A DNA stretch of 64,000 bases. Origin: Adineta ricciae (Eukaryota > Rotifera > Eurotatoria > Adinetida > Adinetidae). The notes below the pieces were generated by a model that ran no database searches, was not told the DNA's origin, and saw only the letters and a list, made by a program, of their open reading frames with translations. Positions 1-12,177 of the stretch are shown one piece after another. Within the stretch, counting starts at the first letter, position 1. The number at the start of each line of letters is the position of its first letter. The stretch lies in contig CAJNOJ010000109.1 of NCBI GenBank assembly GCA_905250025.1, positions 186,001 to 250,000 on the forward strand, read 5' to 3'. Both the position numbers and the translations under genes were made by a program.

Positions 1-186
1 TGACAAGTAGTAGTAATGATAGAAGAGAAGAACAAAAGACGCACTACGTCTGACTTGAGAATTGGAGAAGAGGAATGTGAAAACTGAAGAGATATACAGT
101 GATATAAGAACGAGAAAGAGAATCTTAATGAAAATCGTACTACTGTTCTAATAATAATAAGAGGAAAAAAAACAAGTTGAGAAAGA

Positions 187-3100
187 TTATAAACGACGAG
201 AGGCTTTATTTTTAGTCTGTTGTAGACGTATCTGTTGTTTATCTGACGAAGTCGCTCCACGAACAAACACTTTCGGTTGTCGCTTTGGTACTTGTTGCTG
301 TTGTTGTTGTTGTTCTTGTTGTGATTGTTGCAGTGAAGTCAGTTCACTACCACCATTTAGTGCTGTCGATGCAGATGGAGGTTGCCGAGAACCATTTTGA
401 GCACTATGTGGTCGTGGGCCATGAGACTAACAAGTCAATAGTGAGTAAATGATAGATTTTAACACATGAAACAACATACTCCGCGTTTCAATGAAAGAGT
501 TCGAGCAGGCTTAAACCGTGGATTGGATGACGGTGTATGTACAGAACAAATTTTTACAAAAACACTCATAAAACCAATAAGACCCAAAACACCTAAGACA
601 AATGCCCACCAGTATTCCTAGAAAAAAACCAACAGGACTTTTTTTCACAAATAGATAGAGGACTAGGGTCGAGAACACACCTGAGTTAATTGAGTAAGTG
701 TTCGAATATTTTCTTCATTTAATAACATATTTTTCAATCGAGTGAGCGGACCTTCAGCATCGACCGCACGACATTTACCAAACACATCACAGTAACCAGC
801 TGTACCAGCACAGGCATGACCTAGACGAAAAAGAAAGAGAGAATAGGAATGATGTTTGTAACAGCTAACTCTACCTGGCCGATGCTTATAACCAAAACCA
901 CTTTTACTGTGATTATTCGGCATACGAAGAGTCAACGTATCAACGCACGAATTCGTTCGAGCTAAAAAAACAATGCGATTGGATTCACTTCTCTTTCTTA
1001 TGAGATCTACTCACTGTCATAGCAACCAATGTGACATAGATATTCTCGATCCACACCTCGCTGTCGCAACGGATCTTCGACATTCGGTATCGTTATTGTG
1101 CATTCAGATTTACCAATTAATGTACAAATAGTTTTATTACATTCCTATATGGAAAGACAATCACGAAACATTGTGTAACAGCGAAGGAATCTTGTAGAGT
1201 CCCTACCCCTCGATCACATAATTGTGTAAATTGATTGCATGGTGTATCATTTGGTTTAAAGAATTGAGTATCATTAAGAGGACATGTCGCTTGAACACCA
1301 CTAAACAAAAAGCGAATGCACTGAAATGAACTCTCTTCTCTTTACGTTAACTTACTCGCATCGAACATCTCCGATACAATCTTGACTGGCTTTATCTTTA
1401 TGACAAATATGGGTAGATGGCTGAAATGTACAGTATTCCGAACAACATGGACCTTTCGATGGACTAAATATACGGCGAAAGAGATCAAGTGAGTAGAAAT
1501 GAATTCTATGAAATGTTTGTACCTGCAACGAGCACCTGGTTTGAGTTTACAACCTAATTTTGCGTCAGGGCCGCCTGCTGGATAGCAACAATCATCTGTA
1601 CATTCGGATATAAATCCGCAATCACATTCTTCATCATCTTCAACGTTTCGATTGCCACAATAGCCGACTTGTGAACATTCTATGTCAAACGAAAACTCAA
1701 GCTCTTATTTTCAAGTCATAATGTACTTTTGTTTCATACCAGTTAAGCAATTAACTTTGCCCAAAAGTTGATTCTTCACTGATATTACAACTGGTCCCAT
1801 CTTTTCCATGCTACAATTGGAAAATTTGTTATTATTTTCTTCCAGACCAGTTGTTGCCCGTCGATACATTATATAATGACCGTTTGTTCCATCACCGCCA
1901 CATTTTTCATCATCATGCTAAACGAAAAATGAAATTGATTTACCAAGAGCATTTATCTTGTTGTCTATACAAACCTCAGCACCTAGATTATGTCCAACTT
2001 CATGAGCAAAGGTTAGTTCTGTCATCAACGATGATGTGCGAGTGTTATGATTGATAACGGTTATCATTCCTGTGTTTAATGTTTTCATCACACGTTGTCC
2101 CTCGTAGATATCTTTAGCTGGTTTCTCACAGATACCACCGCGACTGTCTAGATAGAAAAGGATAGTTGATTTAGTATATGAACGAAAAATTCTATTGTTT
2201 TCCGACATACTTGATGCTACACTTCCCATCCATGCTAAACCGAGGGTACCATCGCCAAAATCTCGTGCAGCAAATATGTATGCCAGACAGTAATCAGCAA
2301 AATTCTCGGCCGAATGCCAAGTTAGTAGAACGTTGGAATCCAAAAATGAACGACAAATATTCGTTTCGCTCAAGCTCAAATTCTTATGTCCACAATCGTC
2401 GGGTGTTAAGATCTAAATAGCAGAAAACATACATTGATTAACGCGGTTCCTAGATCAGCTATTGATGAATAATCTATTGAGCTTTTGGCGAAATGAAATC
2501 CTTGGAATGCTTTTGACTGTAACCTTCCGAAAGGCAGAAAGAGATCAATTATTCCCAAGACGCACAAATCAGTGTTACAAAAAAGATCGTAATCTGATTA
2601 GCTATTATTGTATTACAACAATGAACGAAGTTATATTAAGGTGAGTATGAAAATCTGAATATTTTTTCTAGCGTTGATTATTTAGGATGTTCACAACCGA
2701 CCGATATTTTCTTTATATGTTTAATTAAACAACAAAACAATAATTCTCTCAGAAGATTTCTGACAAAAGAAAGAATTTTTGCTCATTGCATGGAATAATT
2801 GAATTAGTTATGTCAATGAACAATACTTTGATCCATAACTAATCTCTCCAAGGTCTTCATACATTAGTTAACTAATTACATACCCGAATTCGTTTGATTC
2901 GTAATGTAAATCGATATAAAACATCTCCATTCGACTCAAATTTTAATGAACGATAGATCGCATTCGCTGCCGTCACTGTTCGGTAAAGAAATGTTACAAT
3001 TGCATGAATTGTTGGTTCTTTTTCCTATTTATTAAATAAACAATAAAACCAATCATTGTATCTCCAAATGATTCTTACGTTGAGACCTTCATTTTTGTAC

Positions 3101-4047
3101 ACAACATCCCAAAGTGTTGGATCAACACGTATATAAATATAACAACAAGTTCGTTCGCGTTCGATCTTATTTGTCGTCTGTCGTTTAGGTCTTGTATATC
3201 GAGATTTGAAATCTTCATCTTCATCATTATGCTTTTCTAATCGTTGGCTTTCTTCTTTCATCTTCTTTCGTTTTTCATCCTGATCAAGTCCGCAAAACGA
3301 CGATGATTTCTCTTCTTCATCGTCGTCAATTACGAACCGTTTCGATCGAAACGGGTTATTACTATTGTATTTGGTCATATCCACATCCAATGCATTGTAT
3401 ATAATCGATGGTCCAGCATGAATCAGTTTCTCTCCATATTTTCGAGTTGGTTCGATATGCCACGTTTCATTCGAAGTTTTTATAGTTCCATCAAACCACG
3501 TCGAATAGAATCCACCACTTACATACGATTGATCGGGATTATCTGGATAAATTCAGATGCACGAATGAGAACTTTTATGAGGAAAGTTATCATTTACCTA
3601 AGACATAACCATCGTAGAGAATAGAAGAATCTATAGGAATATAAGTTGATGAATCCAGATGAAGATCAGCGTCAGTTGCAAAAAATTCGTTGGTATTTTT
3701 CAAAATCAGTGTAATATTTCTAAATGAACGAAAGCCGATAACTAACTAGTATATTTCAAATAGCGGATGCTTACTTATGATCAAGTTCTAATGTGAGAAT
3801 ACGATCGGGATTACTTTCAATAACTGAACGCTTTCGCCGATGATGCGTCGTTGTGGTTTCATCATGAATTGCACGAACAAAATGATAACGATTAATACCA
3901 TGGGTAGAAAGATAATCAGCATTCGCTATAGACAATCAGAACATTTATCAAAGAAACATATTCGAAGAAAAAAAAATTACCAAACAAATAATATTGATAT
4001 GGCCAATAGATCGGCAAGAAAAACAGAAGAATGAGCGACCACGTCAT
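187..4047 (-). CDS. ADAM10: ADAM10/Kuzbanian-type membrane metalloprotease
   Basis: Ectodomain sheddase (Notch-pathway type) of the plasma membrane. About a dozen exons were joined by eye. The start at 4047 opens a hydrophobic signal peptide (MTWSLILLFFLPIYW) cut by an in-phase intron. The prodomain contains GTIKTSNETWHIEP. A furin site RPKR lies near 3190. The catalytic domain has FADYCLAYIF, DDGxLGLAW-like and GGICEK blocks, and the zinc motif HEVGHNLGAEHD is completed across an intron near 1920-1975. The Met-turn region reads YIMYRRAT. A cysteine-rich disintegrin domain follows (ECDCGFISEC, 1550-1660), then a transmembrane helix (EYWWAFVLGVLGLIGF, about 560-615) and a tail with a glutamine run ending KNKASRRL. 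GGICEK and TFAHEVGHN are closer to ADAM10 than ADAM17, and no EGF module was seen. The gene is divergent to its right-hand neighbour. Individual exon borders are approximate. Confidence 0.93.
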
Positions 4048-4819
4048 TCATTCAGCCGTTATTCTTTGAATATCTACAATGTAGTAATCACATTTCCTAG
4101 AGAATTCTCTCACGACCTTGAAACGAAGTAGAATGTTCATTTGACTAGAAGACTCGACTTGAGAAATGTTCGTGATATATCACTTTAGAGATTCAATGAA
4201 TTGAGCTATTTTTAGCACAGCGTCTCGAGCCTAGATAATATCTGGTAGTGATAAGCCGCAAGCAGATATGCTACGTGTTGGTCTCGATCTCAAGGCACGA
4301 ACGGTTAGTACAGCTGATGAGAAAAGAATAGAAAAAGAAACAACGAGGAAGCAAAAAATCTGATTTATCAACAACCAATAAGAAAATTCGTCATCAGAAG
4401 AAAAACAGCGATTCTTTCTATGAATATTTACATATTTTATTTTCTTCCTAAAGAGTTTTTTTGAAAAATGAAAAACTTTAATTATTCATCGCGTTTTACA
4501 TCTCGAACGACATCTATATGAACGGACATACGACAGAAAGTTGACTCTATATATGTCCATAGATTCTCCGTATTTTTTTTCCATGATTATTTCTTATTCT
4601 TCATATTTTTATTTCCAGTCCAAACTGATACGAATCTCCTGATGACGACAGCCATATTGATAATACATCACTATTAGACGAAATCATCAACGAATCCAAA
4701 GAATCTTTTGACCTTGTCTCATCGTCATGCTATTTACTTCGCCAGTCATTATGTTGTTTTGTTTTCTATGTGCAGTGACATGATTATCGAAATTTGAAGC
4801 ATTCCAATCTGTGTTTTAG
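4048..4819. other. Divergent intergenic region
   Basis: This is about 770 bp between the start of the ADAM10 gene (-) and the next gene (+), so it probably holds both promoters. It is AT-rich with no convincing coding frame. The right end reads tgtgttttag immediately before the ATG, so a 5'UTR intron or spliced-leader acceptor probably ends at the start codon. No TATA box or other defined element was identified. Confidence 0.5.
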
Positions 4820-6388
4820 ATGTCATCAGTATCTTTTCTTGAGCAATTGACCAGCAGTGTGTCATTATCAATGATGACCATTGTATCAGTCATTACTTTG
4901 GCTGTGATTCTAATTGCTACTGTTGCCTTTCGACTTTTGTTTTCATCGCCGAAAAAGTCGAAAACAAGTTCATCATCGAAACAAAATGTGAATAAAGCTA
5001 AGAAATCCAAAGAGACAAATGCAAAACAACAGTCAACTGATGCACCAGCCGCAAACAAGAAAAAAGCTAAGAAGAGTGCAGCACCTACTAAACCTGTCGT
5101 CTCATCAACATCACCAAGTTCACAATCAGAAGAAAGTGAAGAAGAAAAAGTCGAAGTTGCACAAACTGTCAAGAAGGTTTGTAACTAATCAGTCTGCGTA
5201 TCAGAGAAAATACTAATTTGATTTATTCAGTCGAACAAAGCTTCTACAGGTAAAAAGGTGCCTTCGTCGGATACGAATAACAAAACAGGTAACGCGGATA
5301 ATGATATTAAAGCACCATCAAAACAGCAAGTATCTGCACGTAACGACAAAGTAAACGAAACACAAAATACTGAGGCGAAGAAGAAACAAACAAAAGTCGC
5401 TGAAACTCCAGCAGCTCCGAAACAACAAGCTGCAGAAAAAAGTATAGGAGAGAAGAAGGATGAGAATTGATTATATATTACGCAATTTATCTTCGTTATT
5501 TAGATAAAATCAACAAGGCCAATGCAGATGTTGCAAATAAGAAACAACCTGCAGTTGTTAACGCTGAACCAAAACAGAATTTACCTGTTACTAATGATGG
5601 CAGCTCTGATCAAGAGGATGATGGTCAATGGGTGACACAAGGCGGAGGCAAACAAGTTGCTAATCGTAATAAGGGCAAAGGTAAAAACGACACAGCAACT
5701 GTTGCAAAGAACAACCAGCAACAATCGGCATCGACAACCTCTGCCAATCGTAAAAGTGGACTTGAGAAACAAAAGCCAACAGCGTCTGTACCGTCTGTAG
5801 CTAAAAGTGATTCGGATGTTGAAACAACAACACCGACACCTTCAACTAATCAAGTACCTAAACCACCAGTACTTCAAGAGCCAATTGAAATCTATCAATT
5901 GTTACCAACGGGTGAAGATCGTTATACGGCTAGCGATAATTGGTGGAAACAAGCACTAAACAAGCAACAAGCATTCTCTGTTACTGATATTGGTGATTGG
6001 CCAGAGCGCGACCAAGAGGAACAATACATTGTCAATGTTCAACGTATTGTACCAGTCAAACCGGCAAACAGCAATGTTAAAACAGCTCTAACAGAAAAAG
6101 ATATCAATGTCAATGGCAATGATCATGTTCATAGCTACAAAAATGCTCAAGACGATCAGGTAGACTTCATTCCACAACAAAGAAAGAAAAATGAATGAAT
6201 TGATGTTTTTAGAAATTAAATTTCAATGAGGAAATGAATTCGCCCTCGATTGTGACAGGTAATGTTGCTCTTGACAAAGCTGTTTTCCAATGAAACATCG
6301 ACAAATGAATATTTTTCTCGTAGGTGAATCTACTAATACCTCATCTCAGTCAAAAAAGAAGACCACCAATGTCCGTCGTATTTCTTAA
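4820..6388 (+). CDS. Lysine-rich single-pass membrane protein, possibly metadherin/LYRIC-like
   Basis: Five exons (4820-5176, 5231-5441, 5504-6159, 6213-6258, 6324-6388) join in frame to about 444 aa. One membrane helix lies at about residues 15-38 (MMTIVSVITLAVILIATVAF). A long low-complexity cytosolic region rich in Lys, Ser, Gln and Asn follows. Tryptophan-containing islands stand out: DDGQWVTQGGGKQ, ASDNWWKQAL and VTDIGDWPERDQEE. The C-terminus is basic (KKKTTNVRRIS). A short N-terminus, single helix, lysine-rich body, isolated Trp motifs and basic tail are the layout of metadherin (AEG-1/LYRIC), an ER/nuclear scaffold. A p180-like ER protein is the alternative. The similarity is architectural and weak, so no symbol is given. 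The start is supported by the AG directly before the ATG. Confidence 0.8.
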
Positions 6389-7330
6389 GTAAATCAGAAA
6401 TCGAATCATCTCTTGATGTTTGTTTTTTTTTGTTTTTATGATATTTCGGATTATTTCTTTGATTCTCTTTTTCTATGTACTTCTTTGTTTTATGCAACTA
6501 TCGAAGTTTTTCTCGTTCTATCGGCTGACAGATTGAGGATGATTTTTGCACGCTTTTTAAGTATGTGTGTGTGTTTGGTTGTTTTTTATTCTTTTTCTTT
6601 GTTTTGATTTGAATGTTTATTGGGTAAAGGGGCGTTTTGTGGGTGATTGAATGCGTGCAATCTTTATTATATACACATGTTAAGTTTGTTCTTAGTTAGA
6701 ACATTCATATTTCAACAGTAATCTTCTTTCTTGTTTTGACTTTATTCATCTGAGTGAAAAACTAAAAAAAGCAACAACATTGGAAAGAAATTTCATTTTT
6801 TTTGCCTGATAATTATTTGACCCTTCCGATTTATTTTATGTCGCTGGTTTCTTTTCTTTTTCTTCTCCATCACCATTGTTGTGTTTGTTGCTTTTTCTCT
6901 TCTATCTTTTCTTGTTATTATTGCGACTGAAGTAGAAAGAAAAAACAGAAAATAGAAAGGTAACATTTGTCTTCGTTTTGAAAAGAAATAATAATGCGTG
7001 GGTCCAAAGTCATGCCGAGACAATCGATGAATCAAAATATAAACATGTGATTTATAGGACTAGACGTTTACTAATTTACATGAACTGAAAATAGGAATAT
7101 ACTTTCCACTGAATAACCTTTATAGTGAAAGTATAACCAACCGAGCGAATCAGATGAACTATCAATAATGCGTTTTTCGTTTCTGTTTATGTAATTATGA
7201 TGGCGAACGATGAAAAATTCTTCTACGAATAACTCGAAAAAACACTTGTGCATATGCAATGTATATTTCGTAATTGTCGCTGTTGAACTCGTTAATTCAA
7301 ACTCTATATTTCAGTACAGCATGTTGAGTA
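6389..7330. other. Non-coding, T-rich convergent 3' region
   Basis: This lies between the stop of the membrane-protein gene and the stop of the F-box gene. It has long T runs and short chance frames only, and probably holds both 3' UTRs. No repeat or RNA gene was recognised. Confidence 0.5.
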
Positions 7331-9088
7331 TTATTGGAATAGACGTTCAGCATGATTCAGCCAAATATGCAAAGAATAATAAGATTGCCAATAGGTGAAA
7401 TCTCTCTTTCTATTCTTCAGTTCTTCAATGAATTCTGTCCAAGGTAATGCTTGGTCAGATGAAGCAAGTAAGGTTAAACTCCATAAATGTTCATGATGAT
7501 CAAGAATCATTTTCATACTATCAATATCTCTTATCGTTATTTCGAGATATTTTATGTGATGTGGAATAATATTGTAGAGCTCTTTGATGAGCATCGAACC
7601 ATCCGAAGAAGATGAATAAGGATGAATGGCTAATGTACTAAGATTAGCTGACAATGCCATCAATGTACTGATACTATCGATGGTACCGTCGATCAAAGCT
7701 GGATTAAGATCAGGATTAAAAGTGAAATTTTCCATACGCGAGAGATCGACGATATTCGATAAATGCTGAACATAATTTATTGACCAATCTTGATCTACAT
7801 CGATAGTTAATTTCGTAACATTACGAAAAACGTAATCACTTGACAGATCGTCCTACGATTAAAAACATTCAAGTTCATATAAAGATTAGTAAACACATAC
7901 ATTTTCTGTAGCTGTACTAGTTATCAATTTTGTCAAGGTCATGTTCAAATTTCGCACATCATTTGTCATGATACTGCCGTCGTGAATTAAATTCGAATTC
8001 GTTGAATAAGAAATTTTTTGCATTTCAGATTCATATGTGAAGTCGGGATTACACAATGGAATTGTATAAAGCATAACTTGATTGAGATAATCTATATAAT
8101 CGCAGGTAATGAACCATTGTTTTTCTTGTAGCCAAAATGATGTTCGAAATCGAGAGACTAATGATTGAACATCTCGCGATGTGTAAGAAATATAGTACAT
8201 ATTCGTAAAGTAGAATTGAAATTGTACTAAATGAGTTAAATTCGATCGAATGAACTTTTCCCAAAACGATCCATCTGCAACAGCCTCAAACGCATCGGGC
8301 AATCCGAGGATTTTCAAATAAGTCAAACAAGGTGTGAGAATTAGAATCGATACCAATCCGTTGATCGACATTCGACTGTCAGTCAACGTCAATGATGTTA
8401 ATAGCTCGTAAAACGTCGGTACAATAGTCGCTTCAACTTCGTGCATTGAACAATGATTAAATGTCAATCGTTGCAATTCAGGAGTTTGTCCAAGTATAGT
8501 ACAATATTGTCTGTGTGTTATGTACATTAATGTGAGATGTTTTAGGGTATATTGGCGTGGCCATACCATTTTCGTAATAGCGTAGGATGCAGTTTTTAAT
8601 TCAAGCCTATGAAGATTCAATTGGGCCAAGGTGATTGAAAGAAGATCTAAGGTTTCCACAGAAGGACAATGACATTCCCGCCAAATGATACGTAATGATG
8701 TTAGCGTTGATGTTAGACTCGAGCGTAGAACTGTGTATAGATCTTTGTCGTCAATATCAATGAAATGCAAAGAAAATAATCGAGTAAATTGATTAATATT
8801 AAATAACGATAGAAATAGTTTGATTTGACCAGGTGTTCTGTTGTCATCAGACAGCGTTAAAGAAAGAATAGTTTCCGGTTGAATAATCCGACAAATACGA
8901 TGAAAGTATAATTTAGAAATCGAACAAAAATCTATTCGATATTGGCTGTAAGCCTTGACTACGGCTTGAAAATATGTACATACATCATACAGTGACAGGA
9001 ATATTGTCGATGTATCGACATAATCGAGTATATGGTGAAGAATTTCTACTGGTAAGTTCAGTAAAGATAAATTGTACGTTGTGGTCAT
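7331..9088 (-). CDS. F-box protein with leucine-rich C-terminal region
   Basis: Two exons (9088-7901 and 7852-7331) join at GAAAAT|GTATGTG...CGTAG|GACGATCTG to about 569 aa. The N-terminus has a typical F-box (residues about 9-45: NLPVEILHHILDYVDTSTIF), the docking site for Skp1 in SCF ubiquitin ligases. The rest is a long run of leucine-rich segments (LTLSDDNRTPGQIKLFLSLF, LTLMYITHRQY, LTSLTLTDSRMS), presumably the substrate-binding part. It ends with FTYWQSYYSLHIWLNH. Large F-box/LRR-like families are common in bdelloids. Substrates cannot be told from sequence. The frame is open throughout, so the gene appears intact. It marks the left edge of the accessory island. Confidence 0.85.
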
Positions 9089-10107
9089 TAAAATATAATG
9101 TTTCTATCTTTATTAGAGGAATATGAAATGGCAGAGATAGTAAATAGGCGTATGACTCATTATTGTGTTCGTAATTCTATCATGTGCTTGCTGCTAAAAT
9201 GTCTTTCCCCATCGTAAACACAAATGCTTGACGGAGGAAAAGGAAGAACAAGCATATGTATTTTCCAGCTATATGTATCACAAACAGTGTCATTTGTTTT
9301 GTTTTCGAAAATCATATTGTTGACTTTTTTCAATAGCCAATGAAAACTGTGTAAAAGCGTGCTTGCTGAAGTTAATTCATCGCTTAGTAAACAGTGATGA
9401 TGCTTTAACCAAAACAATCGAAGAGATGAAGACGAAAATATATGCAAATTAGAAATAAAAATAGTTGAAATTGAAGGAAATTCATTCACTGAATTCAAGT
9501 GTCTTTCATCAGCATAAAAATGACTCTTAATTTCTTTGGATGTCTCTATTAGTTTTTCTGCGTCGAAAAATGTTTTCTTATTAATTGACAGAAGATTGAT
9601 TAAAGATCAATGAAATATTTTTCTTCGCTGGAGAAATATTATCCTAATGAAAAAAAGACGTTTGTTTTCATCAAAAACTGACTTTTAAATAGTAAGTGTA
9701 TAAGTACACAACTGGAGCGGATTTATTAAACACGTGTCTAACTGGTATGAATGGCAATAGAACCAAAAAGAAGATATTATCGGTATCAGCGAGAGTTCCC
9801 TATCATGAACACCGAGTGTTATGAGCAAAAATGGTATCATTGAGATACTCCTCATGATTTGCCGTGTATAATGAGAACGATCGGTATGGTATGAATATTA
9901 AGATGGCCAGGTTTTTGCTAATAAAATATGCATCAGTGTGACATACACTAATAAAAAAGATCCGTGATTTATTTCGTTATTTTCTACGAGAGGACATTCA
10001 AAATATGAGTTTTCTAACCTTGGCTAAAGAAAATTAAAGAACCAAAATCGTTGATACCGATACAGTTGATTCATGTTCTTGAATAGATTGTGAATAAAAA
10101 TAAATGA
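9089..10107. other. Intergenic, with one unrecognised 112-codon minus-strand frame
   Basis: The only notable open frame is 9160-9498 (-), 112 codons. It begins MNSVNEFPSISTIF and has no recognisable domain. It could be a remnant of a lineage-specific gene or chance, because no flanking exons join convincingly. The rest (9500-10107) is AT-rich and non-coding. Confidence 0.35.
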
Positions 10108-12030
10108 TTATTTTGCGTTCAGTTGATAAATGCCATAAAATAACTGCTGGGGGTTCGGTTGATTCGTATTCGAACTGTAAGAAACTATCGCTCGAAGATT
10201 GAAGCCAAATTTTTTCAATTTTGCCCCCCATTCTTCACGTGTGCGATAATGAATAGAGCTTGTGTATTTAATAACTTCAGCTTTTTGTTCATTCCAATCA
10301 GCTGAAATCGTACTATATTCGCCAATGCGAGCGAATATGACGAGAGCCTGAACGAAATTCAGATATTTGGCCGTAAGAGAATACTCCTGTTTACAATCGT
10401 GTTCGCGTAGGATAAGATAACCGTTGGGTCGTAGAACACGAACTAATTCAGTTAACATCGAGTCGATTTTAGGAATACGATGGAGTATAACCAAACAAGT
10501 TATCAAATCAACACGATTGTCAACTAAACAAACAAACAAACAAATAATTAGATAAGTATCGTTGATGAAGAATTATTTAGCATCATAGTGTTATTAAATT
10601 TTCGATCAGTCGTGGGCAAAATGTGTATCTTAGTCGAAGTTCATATTTTAAAAAATGTAATTACCGAGATCAATTGTTGATTCTTTAAGATCGACATGAA
10701 TGTATGTGATTTTATCAGTGCACTGATTGTGCTGATTTCCCCCGAAAATATCTTCTTTGCCCAAGTGAAGATAATCACCAATCTCAGCTGCATTGAAACC
10801 ATTGCGACACTCTAAGTCAAGATACGCCTTGATACCATATCGACTGAGAATTTCGTCTACATTCAACGGTTCTAGCACTCGTAAATCTCCTAACACTGAT
10901 GGATTAGCAGTGGTATATTCAAAAAAAGCTTTAATCTCCATAAACCGACGATCAGGGGAGGTTTGCGTATGCCATATTTTTAATGATTCTTGTGCGCCTG
11001 AAAAAGACATACTAACATGAACCTATTGCCGTATCCCATTGTATTAACCTGGTTGTTTGTTGAATTCTTGGATGACCATTTGTAACTGATCAAGTTCCTT
11101 GTATTTACCACTCTCGATTTTCAAGCGATTGAGATTGTACCGTTGGTTATACATTCTTGCAATGGAGGAAAGCAGACAACGACGATAAAATTCATTGGCC
11201 CATAAAGAATCCTTGACCTGTCGTGAATCCATCCATTGAATGAATGCATCATTACTAAGTCCGGAGAAACGTTCTATGCAAAATTTGTGTCATTTTCCCC
11301 AGATCATAGGTATCGATGGAATGAATATGAATTAGAAAATCATTGCCTTCAATAATAACCTTACCTTCTTCAAAACAAACCTTTGACTTTTCTGGCTGAG
11401 AAGATTTTCGATTGACTTATAATTCACCAGCTACAGTTGAAATTTCTTCCTTCTGTACATATAACATCGATTACTTCATTTACTTACTGGCTTCTTTCTT
11501 TCCTGTGCGTTTGATCGCATCTTCATCTTTGGTTTCGTTACGTACTCTCAGGAAATATGCTGGGCGCAGTTGTACTAAAACAGATTAACTGTGTCATTCG
11601 ACAAGTAACAAGAGAAAACGCATTTTTCCGAAAAATACTTACGAGTGGGCGGATTTGATATATCGTTATTTGTCTGAACTGATCGTTCAATTCGTGATTC
11701 CTTTTTATATGAATTACATTGTTGTAATTCTTAAATTTGGATATTATAATGAATTATTTCTTTTAAGTAGAATACCTACAGACCTATTACTTTATCTTCC
11801 AACTCTTGAATTTGCTTTTCGAATTTTTCAATCTTCTTGTTACACTCCTGTATGTGAATATTCTGTTTTTGGCATAAGTCCTCTAGCGTCTTCAAGCGTT
11901 GGCTAAGTTGCTGATTTCCATCAATGGACGCTCGATCAGAACATAGTGATGTCGGGTGGAAATTGGAAGATTCCATTTTAGAAACAACAGTTAAGTCATT
12001 CATACGTCTGAGATTTCGACTACTAGCCAT
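10108..12030 (-). CDS. SAM-dependent methyltransferase-like protein, paralogue A (motif I altered)
   Basis: About six exons: 12030-11788 (coiled coil, ending QIQELEDK), short exons near 11670, 11550 and 11400, then 11279-11045, 11000-10668 and 10528-10108. The C-terminal half is a class I methyltransferase fold: motif I region YLDLECRNGF, a post-I acidic region, VDLITCLVILHRIPK (motif IV/V) and LRPNGYLILREHDC (motif VI). It closes with HYRTREEWGAKLKKFGF and NPQQLFYGIYQ. The N-terminal part shares an [E]RFSxxxxxxxxxWM...SLW block with the next gene, which shows tandem duplication. Motif I lacks the glycines expected in DxGxGxG, so SAM binding may be lost. The IIREHDC/NPxxxFYxxYQ layout recalls methyltransferases of giant DNA viruses, from memory. 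The substrate is unknown. Confidence 0.75.
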
Positions 12031-12177
12031 TTAGTTTTCTAGAATAAATTAATCAAATAAGCATTTCTGGAAAATTGTCGCGAATCGCAGAATTTATTAA
12101 GATTTCGCAATAAAAGTATCCGCTTTTCTGAAAATCAGGTAAGGAAGTCCGCAATAGTCATGATATTCTTCTTTGTC

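Noticed and set aside
9160-9498. 112-codon minus-strand frame as an independent gene
   Set aside because: No domain, no repeat of the F-box family blocks and no convincing exon partners. It is mentioned only within the intergenic entry.
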